From positions 15,111 through 66,018 of the forward strand of contig JABDED010000005.1 of the NCBI GenBank assembly GCA_013287275.1: a stretch of DNA of 50,908 nucleotides, read 5' to 3'. The stretch's first letter is position 1. Each line of letters starts with the position of its first letter. Below are positions 24,800-32,960 of this stretch, in pieces. This DNA is from Betaproteobacteria bacterium. GTDB taxonomy: Bacteria; Pseudomonadota; Gammaproteobacteria; Burkholderiales; Burkholderiaceae_D. Below the pieces are notes generated by a model. It made no database searches and was not told where the DNA came from. It was given only the letters and a program-made list of their open reading frames with translations. The position numbers and the translations under genes are program-made.

Positions 24800-25301
24800 T
24801 GCCATCTCTTTGCATGCCTATGCGCTCCAGCACCGTAATGGAGGCCAGGTTGGCGGGCCTGACCTTGGCATGCACAATTGAAAAAGCCAGGCGCTGGAAG
24901 GCCAGTTCCAGCGCCTGGCTTGCCATCTCGGTGGCATAGCCCTTGCCCCAGGCCGTAGTCGCGAAACGGAAACCCAGGTTGATGCGCGGCTGGTCCAGGT
25001 AGTTCAATACGGCCAGCCCGCCGAAACCCAGCACTTCGCCAGGATCCTCCTTACGGGAGATCGCCCATTGGCCAAAGCCGCGCTGCTCCCAATGCGACAT
25101 CCAGGCCGCCATCACCGCTTCGGCTTTCTGGATATCCGGATATGGGCCTGCCGGGTTATACAGATTGGTTTGCGGATCGCCGCAAATGTTGAACAGCCGC
25201 GCCGTATCGGCAACACCCGGCCGGCGCAGTATCAGGCGCGGGGTTTCCGCAATGTCGGGCAAAGCGGCATGGGGTTCGTTTGCGTACGAGGAGTTCAGCA
25301 A
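24720..25301 (-). CDS. GNAT-family N-acetyltransferase (RimJ/RimL type)
   Basis: Predicted acetyl-CoA-dependent N-acetyltransferase. The 193-residue protein begins its domain with ETPRLILRRPGVADTARLF. It has the strand-rich middle GFGQWAISRKEDPGEVLGFGG and INLGFRFATTAWGKGYATEMA, where WGKGYATE is the acetyl-CoA pyrophosphate-binding motif. It ends with ASITVLERIGMQRDG, the conserved N-x-x-S/L-I-x-V-x-E-K-x-G region. These features mark the RimJ/RimL-like subgroup, whose substrates range from ribosomal proteins to small molecules, so the substrate is open. The start lies 11 bp after the double-receiver gene, suggesting cotranscription. The 3' end overlaps the convergent membrane-protein gene by 80 bp. 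Confidence 0.87.
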   Translation of the reverse strand: MLNSSYANEPHAALPDIAETPRLILRRPGVADTARLFNICGDPQTNLYNPAGPYPDIQKAEAVMAAWMSHWEQRGFGQWAISRKEDPGEVLGFGGLAVLNYLDQPRINLGFRFATTAWGKGYATEMASQALELAFQRLAFSIVHAKVRPANLASITVLERIGMQRDGTIDDVPGQEPSLVYQMRRDYPRLPCC

Positions 25302-25312
25302 GTTTTTGCTCT

Positions 25313-26179
25313 TTACGGGTGCCTGTGCTTGCGCAGGACGCGGTAGCGCTCCGCCCGGGTAGATATCGCTGCGATCAGGGTTTCGGGGTCTATGGGTTTT
25401 ACCAGGAAGTCATCTGCGCCGGCTTCAATCGCGGAGACCTGGCGTTCGGTATTGGTCTCGCCGGACAGGAAAACGATGGGTATGTCCAGATACTGGTTAT
25501 TTTGCCGTATCAACTTGGACAGCTCGATTCCCGTGCAAACGGGCATGTGAAGATCCGTCAGGATCAGCTCGGGCTTGAATTTTTTCATCACGTCCAGTAC
25601 TTCGGCCGGGCTATTGATCGCCTTCACATGCATGCCGGCGCTGCTAAGTATGGCGTCATAGAACGCGGCCTGGCTTTCTTCGTCTTCGATGATGAGTACA
25701 CGGTAGGCGTGCACTTCGTTTTTGGCAATTTTCTCGTCTATCCTGGCGCTTAGCGCCTCTACATCCAGGGGTTTGATGAAATAGCCGTCCGCGCCTTCCC
25801 GGACGGCCGTCAGCCTTTGCTGGAAACTGTCTTCACAGGAAGTGAAAATGACCGGGAAAACAGTCGCTATTCTGGCGCCGAAGGCTTTCTTGGCCAGCTT
25901 GCCGTCTTCGGAGTCGATGTCGACGATGGCGGCATGCGGCGTGCGTATAAATATGGCCGAGCGAAATTCTTCCAGATTGCTGAAGGCAATTGTCTCGTGA
26001 CTGTACATTTCCAGCGCATAGGCCAGATGCCGGGCCTTGTCCTCGTTGGAGTCGAACACATATACCAGCGTCTGGTAGGAATACGGCTCGTTGTCGCCGG
26101 CCGCAGCGTCCTGCATCGGGAGTTGCTGCCACCCGGATGGTCCTTGCGGCTCCGGAGCGGTGTGGTCGTCGTTGTTCAT
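25313..26179 (-). CDS. Double-receiver response regulator without output domain
   Basis: Signal-transduction protein made of two receiver domains in 288 residues. The first (about 37-150) keeps a phospho-acceptor-like Asp87 in AAIVDID and Lys136 in FIKPLD, but has a changed acidic pocket (VFDSNED). The second (about 159-275) is canonical: LIIEDEESQ, phospho-acceptor Asp209 in LILTDLHMPV, Ser/Thr at FLSGET and Lys261 in VKPID. The protein stops 13 residues after the second domain. Related architectures often continue into a GGDEF or other output, so this may be a stand-alone relay or a shortened form. A GGGAAAA ribosome site precedes the ATG at 26179. A tandem 16-bp direct repeat lies upstream. 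Confidence 0.88.
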   Translation of the reverse strand: MNNDDHTAPEPQGPSGWQQLPMQDAAAGDNEPYSYQTLVYVFDSNEDKARHLAYALEMYSHETIAFSNLEEFRSAIFIRTPHAAIVDIDSEDGKLAKKAFGARIATVFPVIFTSCEDSFQQRLTAVREGADGYFIKPLDVEALSARIDEKIAKNEVHAYRVLIIEDEESQAAFYDAILSSAGMHVKAINSPAEVLDVMKKFKPELILTDLHMPVCTGIELSKLIRQNNQYLDIPIVFLSGETNTERQVSAIEAGADDFLVKPIDPETLIAAISTRAERYRVLRKHRHP

Positions 26180-26212
26180 GTTTTTTCCCGAAGATGATAG
26201 AGATATATCAGA

Positions 26213-26244
26213 TTGTAGTCAGCGTGATTTGTAGTCAGCGTGAT
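26213..26244. repeat. Tandem 16-bp direct repeat upstream of the double-receiver gene
   Basis: TTGTAGTCAGCGTGAT occurs twice in exact head-to-tail tandem (26213-26228 and 26229-26244), 34 bp upstream of the response-regulator start on the minus strand. Two exact copies could be paired binding sites in the promoter, or a recent slippage duplication. Confidence 0.7.
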
Positions 26245-26315
26245 ATACCGGGGAATTAATTATAGAAGAAACAAGAATAATTTGCTTTATTATAAGCTGG
26301 CTTAGAGGTTGGCGA

Positions 26316-27449
26316 TTACAGGCTGGCGATGTCGCCCCAAAGGTGACGCATTGTAAAACGTATCATCACTTGGTCCCGGTGCAAGACTTCACGGATCGCA
26401 TGCAGCGGCTTGCCGGTGTCGCGCCTGATAGGCATGGACAGCGCCGCGCCGCGCGGGCCTATCATCGCATGCACGATAGGTGTGGTGGTGGTCAGCCCCT
26501 TGCCGGTGACGACGCCCAGTTCGCCGTTTTCCAGCCGCACAAAAGTGCCGATAGGATAGGTGCCGAGCTCCCGGATAAACAAGGTCACCAGCATCTGGTC
26601 GACCTTGCTTTTGCCCTCGATCAGGATGTCGCGCAAGGCGGCATTGGGCAGCATCGATTTGCGATAGCTCCTGGCGCAAACCCGCGCACAATAGCGGTCG
26701 GCCAGCGAGATGATCTTGGCATTCTGCGGAATATCGGCGCCGGCCATTGCCGTCGGATAGCCGCTGCCGTCTTCGTTTTCATGGTGCAGCAAAACCCATG
26801 ACAGCCAATCGGCATCCTCGATGCCGGCGGCGCGCAACAGTTCCACGCCGGCCTCGGGATGCTGGCGTATCAATTCCTGCTCCGTTGCGGACAGCGCATC
26901 GCTTTTTTCTTGCAGGCGCTCCTGCTGACGCAGCATGCCCACGTTCATGGTCAGTGCGGCCGCCGCAAGCATGATGATTTCTTCGGGAGGTTTTTTCAGC
27001 GCGCGCGCCACCAGCACCGATACCAGCGCAGTGTCAGTGCAGTGCTTGATCACGTACGGGCTGTCCTGCTGGTTCAGCAGGATGCAGCCCAGCGCCACAT
27101 CGGGTTGCATGAAAGCGGCTGTGGCTACCTGCTTGGCCAGCGCCAGCAACTGGCCGCGGACGTCGGTTTCGCTCTGCATCCCGTACAACAGGCGCCGCAA
27201 CTCCCGGTGCGCAGCATTAATCATTCTCAACACGGATGGAAGCTCTACCTGCCTGGCTGCCTGCGCGCGTGCGGCATCCATCGCGCTTATCTCGGCAAAC
27301 AGGCCGCGCTCTATCAAGGCGCTGACCTGGCTGGGGCTGGTGACGACATAGCCCCTGCGCAATAGCAAACTGCCATCGTCGCCATAGACGTCCCAAGCCA
27401 GGGGCTGGCCCATGACTATATCTGAAGTGCTGATACGCCTTGTTGTCAT
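26316..27449 (-). CDS. HD-GYP-domain protein with degenerate HD motif
   Basis: Related to cyclic di-GMP phosphodiesterases. The 377-residue protein has an N-terminal DUF3391-like segment (about 1-60), a helical linker, then an HD-GYP domain (about 130-330). His197 (RQHPEAG), His222-His223 and Gly-Tyr-Pro at 230-232 (HHENEDGSGYP) are kept. The defining HD pair is not: where LLHDIGK is expected the sequence reads LTMNVGM (166-172), replacing His-Asp with Met-Asn. These two residues normally bind the catalytic metals, so enzymatic activity is doubtful and a binding or scaffold role is possible. It sits in a run of signalling genes on the minus strand, with a GGDEF protein nearby. Confidence 0.85.
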   Translation of the reverse strand: MTTRRISTSDIVMGQPLAWDVYGDDGSLLLRRGYVVTSPSQVSALIERGLFAEISAMDAARAQAARQVELPSVLRMINAAHRELRRLLYGMQSETDVRGQLLALAKQVATAAFMQPDVALGCILLNQQDSPYVIKHCTDTALVSVLVARALKKPPEEIIMLAAAALTMNVGMLRQQERLQEKSDALSATEQELIRQHPEAGVELLRAAGIEDADWLSWVLLHHENEDGSGYPTAMAGADIPQNAKIISLADRYCARVCARSYRKSMLPNAALRDILIEGKSKVDQMLVTLFIRELGTYPIGTFVRLENGELGVVTGKGLTTTTPIVHAMIGPRGAALSMPIRRDTGKPLHAIREVLHRDQVMIRFTMRHLWGDIASL

Positions 27450-27642
27450 GCAACCCTCAGTTTTATATTTTATGAAATTTTGGGGGCGGTTAAAATGGGC
27501 AGAGCCAGCTTGCCACCATAGCAGCGGCGCAGCGATTGTGAGGCAAATGAATTAGTGCGTCTCCTCGGAAGCAATTTCATGCTGTCATGAAATGTATCCC
27601 AATTACACTTTATAGCAAGAAATGCCTAAAGTCTGCAGCAGC

Positions 27643-28242
27643 TTATTTCAGCAAGCCCTGGCCTTGCAGGCTTGCTTTCAACTGCTGGAAACCGTTGACA
27701 CAGAATGCAGACATGCCGATTTGCCGTGCGGCGATGACGTTGGAAAGGCTGTCGTCAAAAAAACAGATATGTTGCGGTTTTACATCAAGTTGTCGGATAA
27801 CGTTGCGGTATATGTCCTGATCCGGTTTGATTTGCTGCAGCAGATGGGAGGAAAACGCGATGTCAAATAGGCCACTGAAGCCATTGAATTTTTTCCAGTG
27901 CAATTCATTGCTGTTACTAAGGCAACATATTCGATAGTTTTCGCGCAAGCCGGCCAGCAGGCAGGCGGCGCCTTCATAAAAGGCTTTCGGCCAGCCGTAG
28001 AATTCTTCCAGAAATCGATCTTCACTGAGATTGATACGCCATTCGGCGATAAAGCGCCGGGCGAAAACGGAGGGGGAAATCCGTCCCAGTTCAAACTCGC
28101 GCACGGCTGCGGACCTCAGCCATTTTTCCCTGATCGCAGCATCGGACAGCGCTTGCGGAAGCAAGGCATTCAGAGCGTCATAGCCGGTGTTTTCTACCAG
28201 CACCCCGCCTATGTCGAACAACAGCACGGAAATTTTTTCCAT
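27643..28242 (-). CDS. HAD-superfamily phosphatase-like hydrolase (DxG type)
   Basis: Predicted phosphate-ester hydrolase. From the ATG at 28242, which has AGGG immediately upstream, the product is 199 residues. An ATG at 28299 would add 19 residues overlapping ubiH. Motif I is LLFDIGGVL with nucleophile Asp10 and Gly12 where many HAD phosphatases have a second Asp. This DxG form is also found in YihX-like glucose-1-phosphatases. Motif II is CCLSNSNELH and motif IV is CFFDDSLSNVIAARQIGM. The helical cap lies between motifs I and II (subclass IA). The substrate cannot be read from sequence. It follows ubiH by 43 bp on the same strand. Confidence 0.85.
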   Translation of the reverse strand: MEKISVLLFDIGGVLVENTGYDALNALLPQALSDAAIREKWLRSAAVREFELGRISPSVFARRFIAEWRINLSEDRFLEEFYGWPKAFYEGAACLLAGLRENYRICCLSNSNELHWKKFNGFSGLFDIAFSSHLLQQIKPDQDIYRNVIRQLDVKPQHICFFDDSLSNVIAARQIGMSAFCVNGFQQLKASLQGQGLLK

Positions 28243-28285
28243 TTTCCCTGTAGGGCAGAAGTGGCGCTGGCGACGCCGCTCTTGC

Positions 28286-29494
28286 TTATCTCGAACCAAA
28301 CATCATTTGTTCGGCCAGCATTTTTTTTGCCGGCCTGATCAGGTCCAGTGCCCCCAGTCCGGCTCCCAGCAGCGACTGCAACAAGGAGCCGTCCGCTGAG
28401 CTGGCGAATATCCGCGCCATGCTGTCGGTCAGGCGTATCGTGTTGCTGCGGTCGCTGTCGCGCTGTATCAGGAACTGTTGCAAGACCTCGGCAGGGGTTG
28501 CCGCCGCCGTGGCGGACGGAAAATATTCCGCCAGCAGCCTGGCCAGTACCGCGGCGTCGCGCAGACCCAGGTTCAGGCCCTGGCCGGCGACTGGATGCAG
28601 GGTTTGCGCTGCATTGCCTATGGTGACGGTGCGCGCGGTGGCTTGCGCCTGCGCGTTCAATCCCAGCGGATAGGTGAAACGTTTGCTCGTGGTCAGGATA
28701 TGCCCAAGGCGGTCACCGAAGGCGCTTTGCAGTGTGTGCCTGAACGCGCTATCGCTGAGCTCCTGCAAATGCGCGGCGGTATCCGGACGTACGCACCATA
28801 CCAGTGCGTAACCGTCTTCCTGCGGCAGCAGGGCCAATGGTCCCTGTTCTGTAAAACGCTCAAACGCGCGTTGTGGCAACGGTGCGCTGGTCGTGATATG
28901 GGAGATGACTGCGGTTTGCCGGTAATCGCGATGGCGGGATTTTTCGGCCTGGTCACCGAAGCTGCCGCCTTCGGCTTGCACCACGATGCCGGCGGTGATG
29001 GTCGTGGTGTCCGCCAGGTTCAGCGTGACCGTTTCCTTGCTTTCATTGATGGCGGTGACCTGCATCGGCCGCTTGACGACCACGCTGGTAGCTTGCAGTG
29101 CCGCATGCAGCGGAGCAACCAGCTTGCCGTAACGCGCCACGTAACCGAGGGCCGGCAAGCCGTATTCTGTGCAGTCGATCAGGGTGCGGCCGAAATGGCC
29201 GCGGCGCGACACATGGATCTGGTAGATTTCTGTCGCACTGATGGGCCATGCTCCTGCGCTCGCTAGCAATTGCCCGCTGCCGAACGACAATGCAATCGAG
29301 CGGGCGTCCAGCATTGCCTGGTCTATGCTCTTAGCGTCGATCAGGGCGATGCGGCGGCCATCCATGCCGCGCTTTACCAGCAGCAGCGCCAGGGCCTGGC
29401 CGACCGGGCCTGCGCCGCAAATTGCGACATCAAAATGCTCTTCCATGTCCGTCGTTGTTTCGCTCATGCTTGCAGCCTCATCCATTGCGCTCAT
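28286..29494 (-). CDS. ubiH: FAD-dependent ubiquinone-biosynthesis hydroxylase, UbiH/UbiF family
   Basis: Predicted flavin monooxygenase hydroxylating the quinone ring during ubiquinone synthesis. The 402-residue protein has the dinucleotide motif FDVAICGAGPVGQALALLLV (Gly27, Gly29, Gly32) and the second FAD motif TIGNAAQTLHPVAGQGLNLG, with Asn-Ala where GDAAH is usual. The family signature LNLGLRDA follows. The start could be the ATG at 29494 or the tenth codon (29467), which has GAGG upstream. Both leave the FAD domain intact. It lies 41 bp after pepP, the pepP-ubiH order known from gammaproteobacteria, which supports UbiH over UbiI/UbiF. The exact ring position is inference. Confidence 0.85.
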   Translation of the reverse strand: MSAMDEAASMSETTTDMEEHFDVAICGAGPVGQALALLLVKRGMDGRRIALIDAKSIDQAMLDARSIALSFGSGQLLASAGAWPISATEIYQIHVSRRGHFGRTLIDCTEYGLPALGYVARYGKLVAPLHAALQATSVVVKRPMQVTAINESKETVTLNLADTTTITAGIVVQAEGGSFGDQAEKSRHRDYRQTAVISHITTSAPLPQRAFERFTEQGPLALLPQEDGYALVWCVRPDTAAHLQELSDSAFRHTLQSAFGDRLGHILTTSKRFTYPLGLNAQAQATARTVTIGNAAQTLHPVAGQGLNLGLRDAAVLARLLAEYFPSATAAATPAEVLQQFLIQRDSDRSNTIRLTDSMARIFASSADGSLLQSLLGAGLGALDLIRPAKKMLAEQMMFGSR

Positions 29495-29535
29495 CGCCTG
29501 TTGTGCCTGGTTATGCCAATTTGTACCTATTCTAC

Positions 29536-30876
29536 CTATTGCTGCATTTCTGCTTCAATGTCCGCCACCGTCTTCGGCGTATCGCGGCTCAGGTTCAGGT
29601 GCCCATCGGCGGTAATCAGCACATCATCCTCTATGCGTATGCCTATATTCCAGTATTCCTCGGGCACGTCTTGTGCGGGGCGGACATAGATGCCGGGCTC
29701 TATCGTGAGCACCATGCCGGCTTCCAGCTTGCGCCAGGGTTTTTCATCGCCGTTTTTTTCCGCTTCACGGTAGCTGCCGGCATCATGCACGTCCAGGCCC
29801 AGCCAGTGCCCGGTGCCGTGCATATAGAACTGGCGGAAAGCGCCGCTGGCAATCGCATCGTCGACATTGCCGACCTTGTCCTTACTCAGCAAGCCGGTGT
29901 CCAGCATGCCCTGCGTCAGCACCCGCACTGCGGCATTGTGGCCGTCCATATAGCGTGAACCGGGATGCGCGCAATCCAGGGCCGCCTGTTGCCCCGCCAG
30001 CACCAGCTCATACAGGGTTTTTTGCGGCCCGCTGAATTTGCCATTGGCCGGGAAGGTGCGGGTGATATCGGACGCATAGCTATCCAGCTCGCAGCCGGCA
30101 TCGATCAGGACCAGGTCGCCATCCTTGATTTGTGCGTTATTGGCTTGATAGTGGAGGACGCAGGCATTGGCGCCAGCCGCCACGATGGAGCTGTAGGCGG
30201 GTGCCTGCGAACCGCGGCGGCGGAATTCATGCAGCAGTTCCGCTTCCAGTTCGTACTCATATCGTCCCGGCTGCGTAAAGCGCATTGCGCGCGCGTGGGC
30301 GGCGCCGGAGATGATTGCGGCATGTTGCAACAGCGTGATTTCTCTATCGTCCTTGAAGACGCGCATCTCATCCAGCAGGCAGCGCACATTCAGGGTCTTT
30401 TCCGGCGCGGTGACGCCGCTGCGCGATTTGCTGCGCACGGCCTGCAGCCAGTTCTGCATTTGCGCGTCCAGGTTATTGTCGGCGCCGGTGCTGTAGAACA
30501 AGGTGTTCACATCTTCCAGGTAGCACGGCATTTCCGTGTCCAGCGCATCGCATGCATGGGCGGCGTCGAAACCGAACTGCTCGCTTGCCGCTTCCGGGCC
30601 GAAACGATAGCCGTCCCAGATTTCACGCTCCAGGTTTTTTTCGCGGCAAAATAAGATGCTGCGGTTGCCGCTCCGGCCGGCGATCAGCACGATGACGGCT
30701 TCCGGCTCGCTAAAGCCGGACAGGTAATAGAAGTAACTGTCGTGCCGGAAAGGAAAGTGGTTATCGCTATTGCGCGTCATTTCACGCGCAGTGGGTATCA
30801 CGGCGACGCCGCCGCCCTGTTCCTGCATCAGCGCCAGCAGCTTGTTGCGCCGGGAAATAAAAGACTCGATGTTCAT
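29536..30876 (-). CDS. pepP: Xaa-Pro aminopeptidase (aminopeptidase P)
   Basis: Removes the N-terminal residue from peptides with proline second. The 446-residue protein has the N-terminal creatinase-like domain (FISRRNKLLALMQEQGGGVA) and a C-terminal M24 metallopeptidase fold. Metal ligands are visible: the two Asp in LIDAGCELDSYASDITRTF, His in MHGTGHWLGLDVHDAG, Glu in LTIEPGIYV and Glu in IRIEDDVLIT. The length matches E. coli PepP (about 440). It is upstream of ubiH and follows murU by 39 bp on the same strand, so these genes are probably read together. Confidence 0.95.
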   Translation of the reverse strand: MNIESFISRRNKLLALMQEQGGGVAVIPTAREMTRNSDNHFPFRHDSYFYYLSGFSEPEAVIVLIAGRSGNRSILFCREKNLEREIWDGYRFGPEAASEQFGFDAAHACDALDTEMPCYLEDVNTLFYSTGADNNLDAQMQNWLQAVRSKSRSGVTAPEKTLNVRCLLDEMRVFKDDREITLLQHAAIISGAAHARAMRFTQPGRYEYELEAELLHEFRRRGSQAPAYSSIVAAGANACVLHYQANNAQIKDGDLVLIDAGCELDSYASDITRTFPANGKFSGPQKTLYELVLAGQQAALDCAHPGSRYMDGHNAAVRVLTQGMLDTGLLSKDKVGNVDDAIASGAFRQFYMHGTGHWLGLDVHDAGSYREAEKNGDEKPWRKLEAGMVLTIEPGIYVRPAQDVPEEYWNIGIRIEDDVLITADGHLNLSRDTPKTVADIEAEMQQ

Positions 30877-30915
30877 GCCGGTTTTCCTGTTTTTAATCCT
30901 GGATGGACGCTACGG

Positions 30916-31635
30916 CTAGCCCAGTGCCGGGGGTGCCAGCGGTGCATTCAGTTCCGCCAATTGTTCGGGTGTGCCGATGTTGTACCAGAGGCCGTTGTAC
31001 ATTTCGCCGCCCAACTGGCCGCGGTCGGCGTACTTGCGCAGTAAATCGCCCAGCCGCGCATGCTCGCCGGGCGTGATGGCATGGAACATCTCGGGGCGAT
31101 AGACGCCGATATTGGCAAAGGTATATTTCGGCCCGCCCTGGTTCGATATGCCCATCAGGCTCAGCGCAAAATCCCCTTCAGGATGGTAAGCAGGATTTTT
31201 GACCATATACACCCAGGCGATATCGCGCTTGTCGGCCGGATGCGGATTGCCCCACATATCATTGTCTTCCAGCGTATTCCTGCAGTCGTTAAAATTGAAA
31301 TACGGTATGTAGATATCGGCCGACACGACGATGAAAGGCTCGTCGCCCAGCAGGTGCAGGGCATTGGCGATGCCGCCTGCGGTTTCCAGCGCCGTCTTTT
31401 CCGGCGAATATGCCAGCCTGGCGCCAAATTGCGAACCGTCGCCTAGCGCTTCTTCTATCATATGCCCGAGGTGGGCATGGTTGATCACGATGTCGGTAAT
31501 GCCGGCCCGCACCAGGTTCAGGATGTGCCAGACGATCAATGGGCGGCCGCGTACTTTTAGCAGAGGCTTGGGGCAGGCGTCGGTCAGTGGGCGCATTCTT
31601 TCGCCGCGGCCGGCTGCGAGTAACATGGCTTTCAT
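30916..31635 (-). CDS. murU: N-acetylmuramate alpha-1-phosphate uridylyltransferase
   Basis: Converts MurNAc alpha-1-phosphate and UTP into UDP-MurNAc, bypassing de novo synthesis (and fosfomycin-sensitive MurA). The 239-residue protein is a compact sugar nucleotidyltransferase: MKAMLLAAGRGERMRPLTD is the nucleotide-binding loop, followed by KPLLKVRGRPLIVWHI. VVSADIYIPYFNF carries the metal-binding Asp. The short length without a left-handed helix domain fits MurU rather than GlmU or RfbA. It follows amgK, the partner kinase, on the same strand. The 146-bp gap between them contains a strong hairpin. Confidence 0.92.
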   Translation of the reverse strand: MKAMLLAAGRGERMRPLTDACPKPLLKVRGRPLIVWHILNLVRAGITDIVINHAHLGHMIEEALGDGSQFGARLAYSPEKTALETAGGIANALHLLGDEPFIVVSADIYIPYFNFNDCRNTLEDNDMWGNPHPADKRDIAWVYMVKNPAYHPEGDFALSLMGISNQGGPKYTFANIGVYRPEMFHAITPGEHARLGDLLRKYADRGQLGGEMYNGLWYNIGTPEQLAELNAPLAPPALG

Positions 31636-31734
31636 TTTATGTGATCTTTACGGTGTCAATTTTTTGGTGCGGCCTGGTCGCCGCCAGGGGCCGGAGCGCA
31701 AACTGCAGGGAATATGTACGAGCTACGCAAATCT

Positions 31735-31768
31735 GCACATGCCGGAAGCGCAAGCCTCCGGCATGTGC
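31735..31768 (-). other. Strong intercistronic hairpin between amgK and murU
   Basis: GCACATGCCGGA (31735-31746) pairs perfectly with TCCGGCATGTGC (31757-31768). The 10-nt apex can form two further pairs around GCAA, a GNRA-type tetraloop. It begins 13 nt after the amgK stop on the transcribed strand. No T tract follows, so it looks more like an mRNA processing or stability element, or a pause, than an intrinsic terminator. Confidence 0.65.
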
Positions 31769-31781
31769 GCGGCCAGGGCTT

Positions 31782-32810
31782 TTAGAATGTATATCCGACC
31801 TTAGGCGTATTGTTTTCCAGCACGTCCAGCAGGCGCAGCAGCGGTATCAGGATATTGTATCTTTGCGCCGTCTTGCGCACATATTCCATCACCAGCGGCA
31901 TGTCGTTCAGATAGGCATCCTTGCCGTCGCGGTGATACAGGCGCGCGAAAATGCCGAGTATTTTCAAATGGCGCTGCAGGCCCATGAATTCGAAGTCGCG
32001 GTAAAAACTGTCGACGTCCGGATTCACCGGCAAGCCCGCCCGCTTGGCTTTTTCCCAATAGCGTATCGCCCAGTCCAGCACCATTTCTTCATCCCATTGC
32101 ACATAGGCGTCGCGCAGCAGCGCCACCAGATCATAGGTGATGGGGCCGTAGACCGCATCCTGGAAATCGATGACGCCAGGATTGCCCTTGTCCAGCAGCA
32201 TCAGGTTGCGCGAGTGGTAGTCCCGGTGCACATACACTTGCGGCTGCGCCAGGTTGTTCGCGAGCAGTGCTTCGAATACCTTGTTCAGCGTGGCTGTCTG
32301 TTCATCGGTTAAAGTGACACCCAGATGCTTGCCTATATACCACTCCGGGAAAATCATCAGTTCCTTCAGCAGCAGCGCGCGGTCGTACTCCGGCAATACA
32401 TCCGGCTGGCTCTGGGTTTGCAATAAGATCAGCGAGTCGATTGCATCTGTATACAGCTTGTGGGCGCTATCATTGTTCAGCACATGGAAGTAGGTGGTAT
32501 TGCCCAGGTCGGTCAGCAGCAGGAAGCCCTGCTCGTCGTTTTCGGCCAGCACCTGCGGCACCGACAGGCCGATCTTGCGAAAGATGCCCGCCACCTTCGC
32601 AAAACGCTGTACGCTTTCCATAGGCGGCGGCGCGTCCATGACGATGTAGCTCAAGCCGTCTACGGCATCGACCCGGTAATAGCGCCGAAAGCTGGCGTCT
32701 GCCGACGCGCGGCGCAGGCTTTCCGGTTTCAGGGATGGGGTGCTGATGCCGGCCAGCCAGCTGTGGATAGCGGCCAAGCGCTCATTTTCTGTTGATTGTG
32801 TAGATGACAT
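31782..32810 (-). CDS. amgK: Anomeric MurNAc/GlcNAc kinase
   Basis: Phosphorylates N-acetylmuramate (and GlcNAc) at C1 in the recycling route that ends with MurU. The 342-residue protein has the aminoglycoside phosphotransferase/choline kinase fold. YVHRDYHSRNLMLLDKG is the catalytic loop with the Asp base, and GVIDFQDAVYGPITYDLVALL is the DFQD metal-binding loop. The length fits AmgK (about 330-345). Position just upstream of murU and divergent from lptD matches the arrangement known in Pseudomonas and betaproteobacteria. The start ATG at 32810 lies 150 bp from lptD, so promoters for both directions share that gap. Confidence 0.93.
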   Translation of the reverse strand: MSSTQSTENERLAAIHSWLAGISTPSLKPESLRRASADASFRRYYRVDAVDGLSYIVMDAPPPMESVQRFAKVAGIFRKIGLSVPQVLAENDEQGFLLLTDLGNTTYFHVLNNDSAHKLYTDAIDSLILLQTQSQPDVLPEYDRALLLKELMIFPEWYIGKHLGVTLTDEQTATLNKVFEALLANNLAQPQVYVHRDYHSRNLMLLDKGNPGVIDFQDAVYGPITYDLVALLRDAYVQWDEEMVLDWAIRYWEKAKRAGLPVNPDVDSFYRDFEFMGLQRHLKILGIFARLYHRDGKDAYLNDMPLVMEYVRKTAQRYNILIPLLRLLDVLENNTPKVGYTF

Positions 32811-32881
32811 GACCCGAAGTTCTGTTTGTGTTCTGTTACTTATGGAAACGGCAACTTGCCCGTGTTTCCGCCAAGTTCACC

Positions 32882-32887
32882 TATAAT
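32882..32887 (+). promoter_or_regulatory. Candidate -10 box of the lptD operon
   Basis: A perfect TATAAT lies 73 bp upstream of the lptD start, in the divergent amgK/lptD spacer. The nearest -35-like sequence, TTGCCC (32856-32861), has a long 20-bp spacing, so the promoter may be activator-dependent or use another sigma factor. Confidence 0.4.
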
Positions 32888-32960
32888 AGGCGATTAATTT
32901 AAAATCAAGCGCCGATGCTGGCGATTAAGTCCCACCTTACATCTACCTTAAACGTCATAC

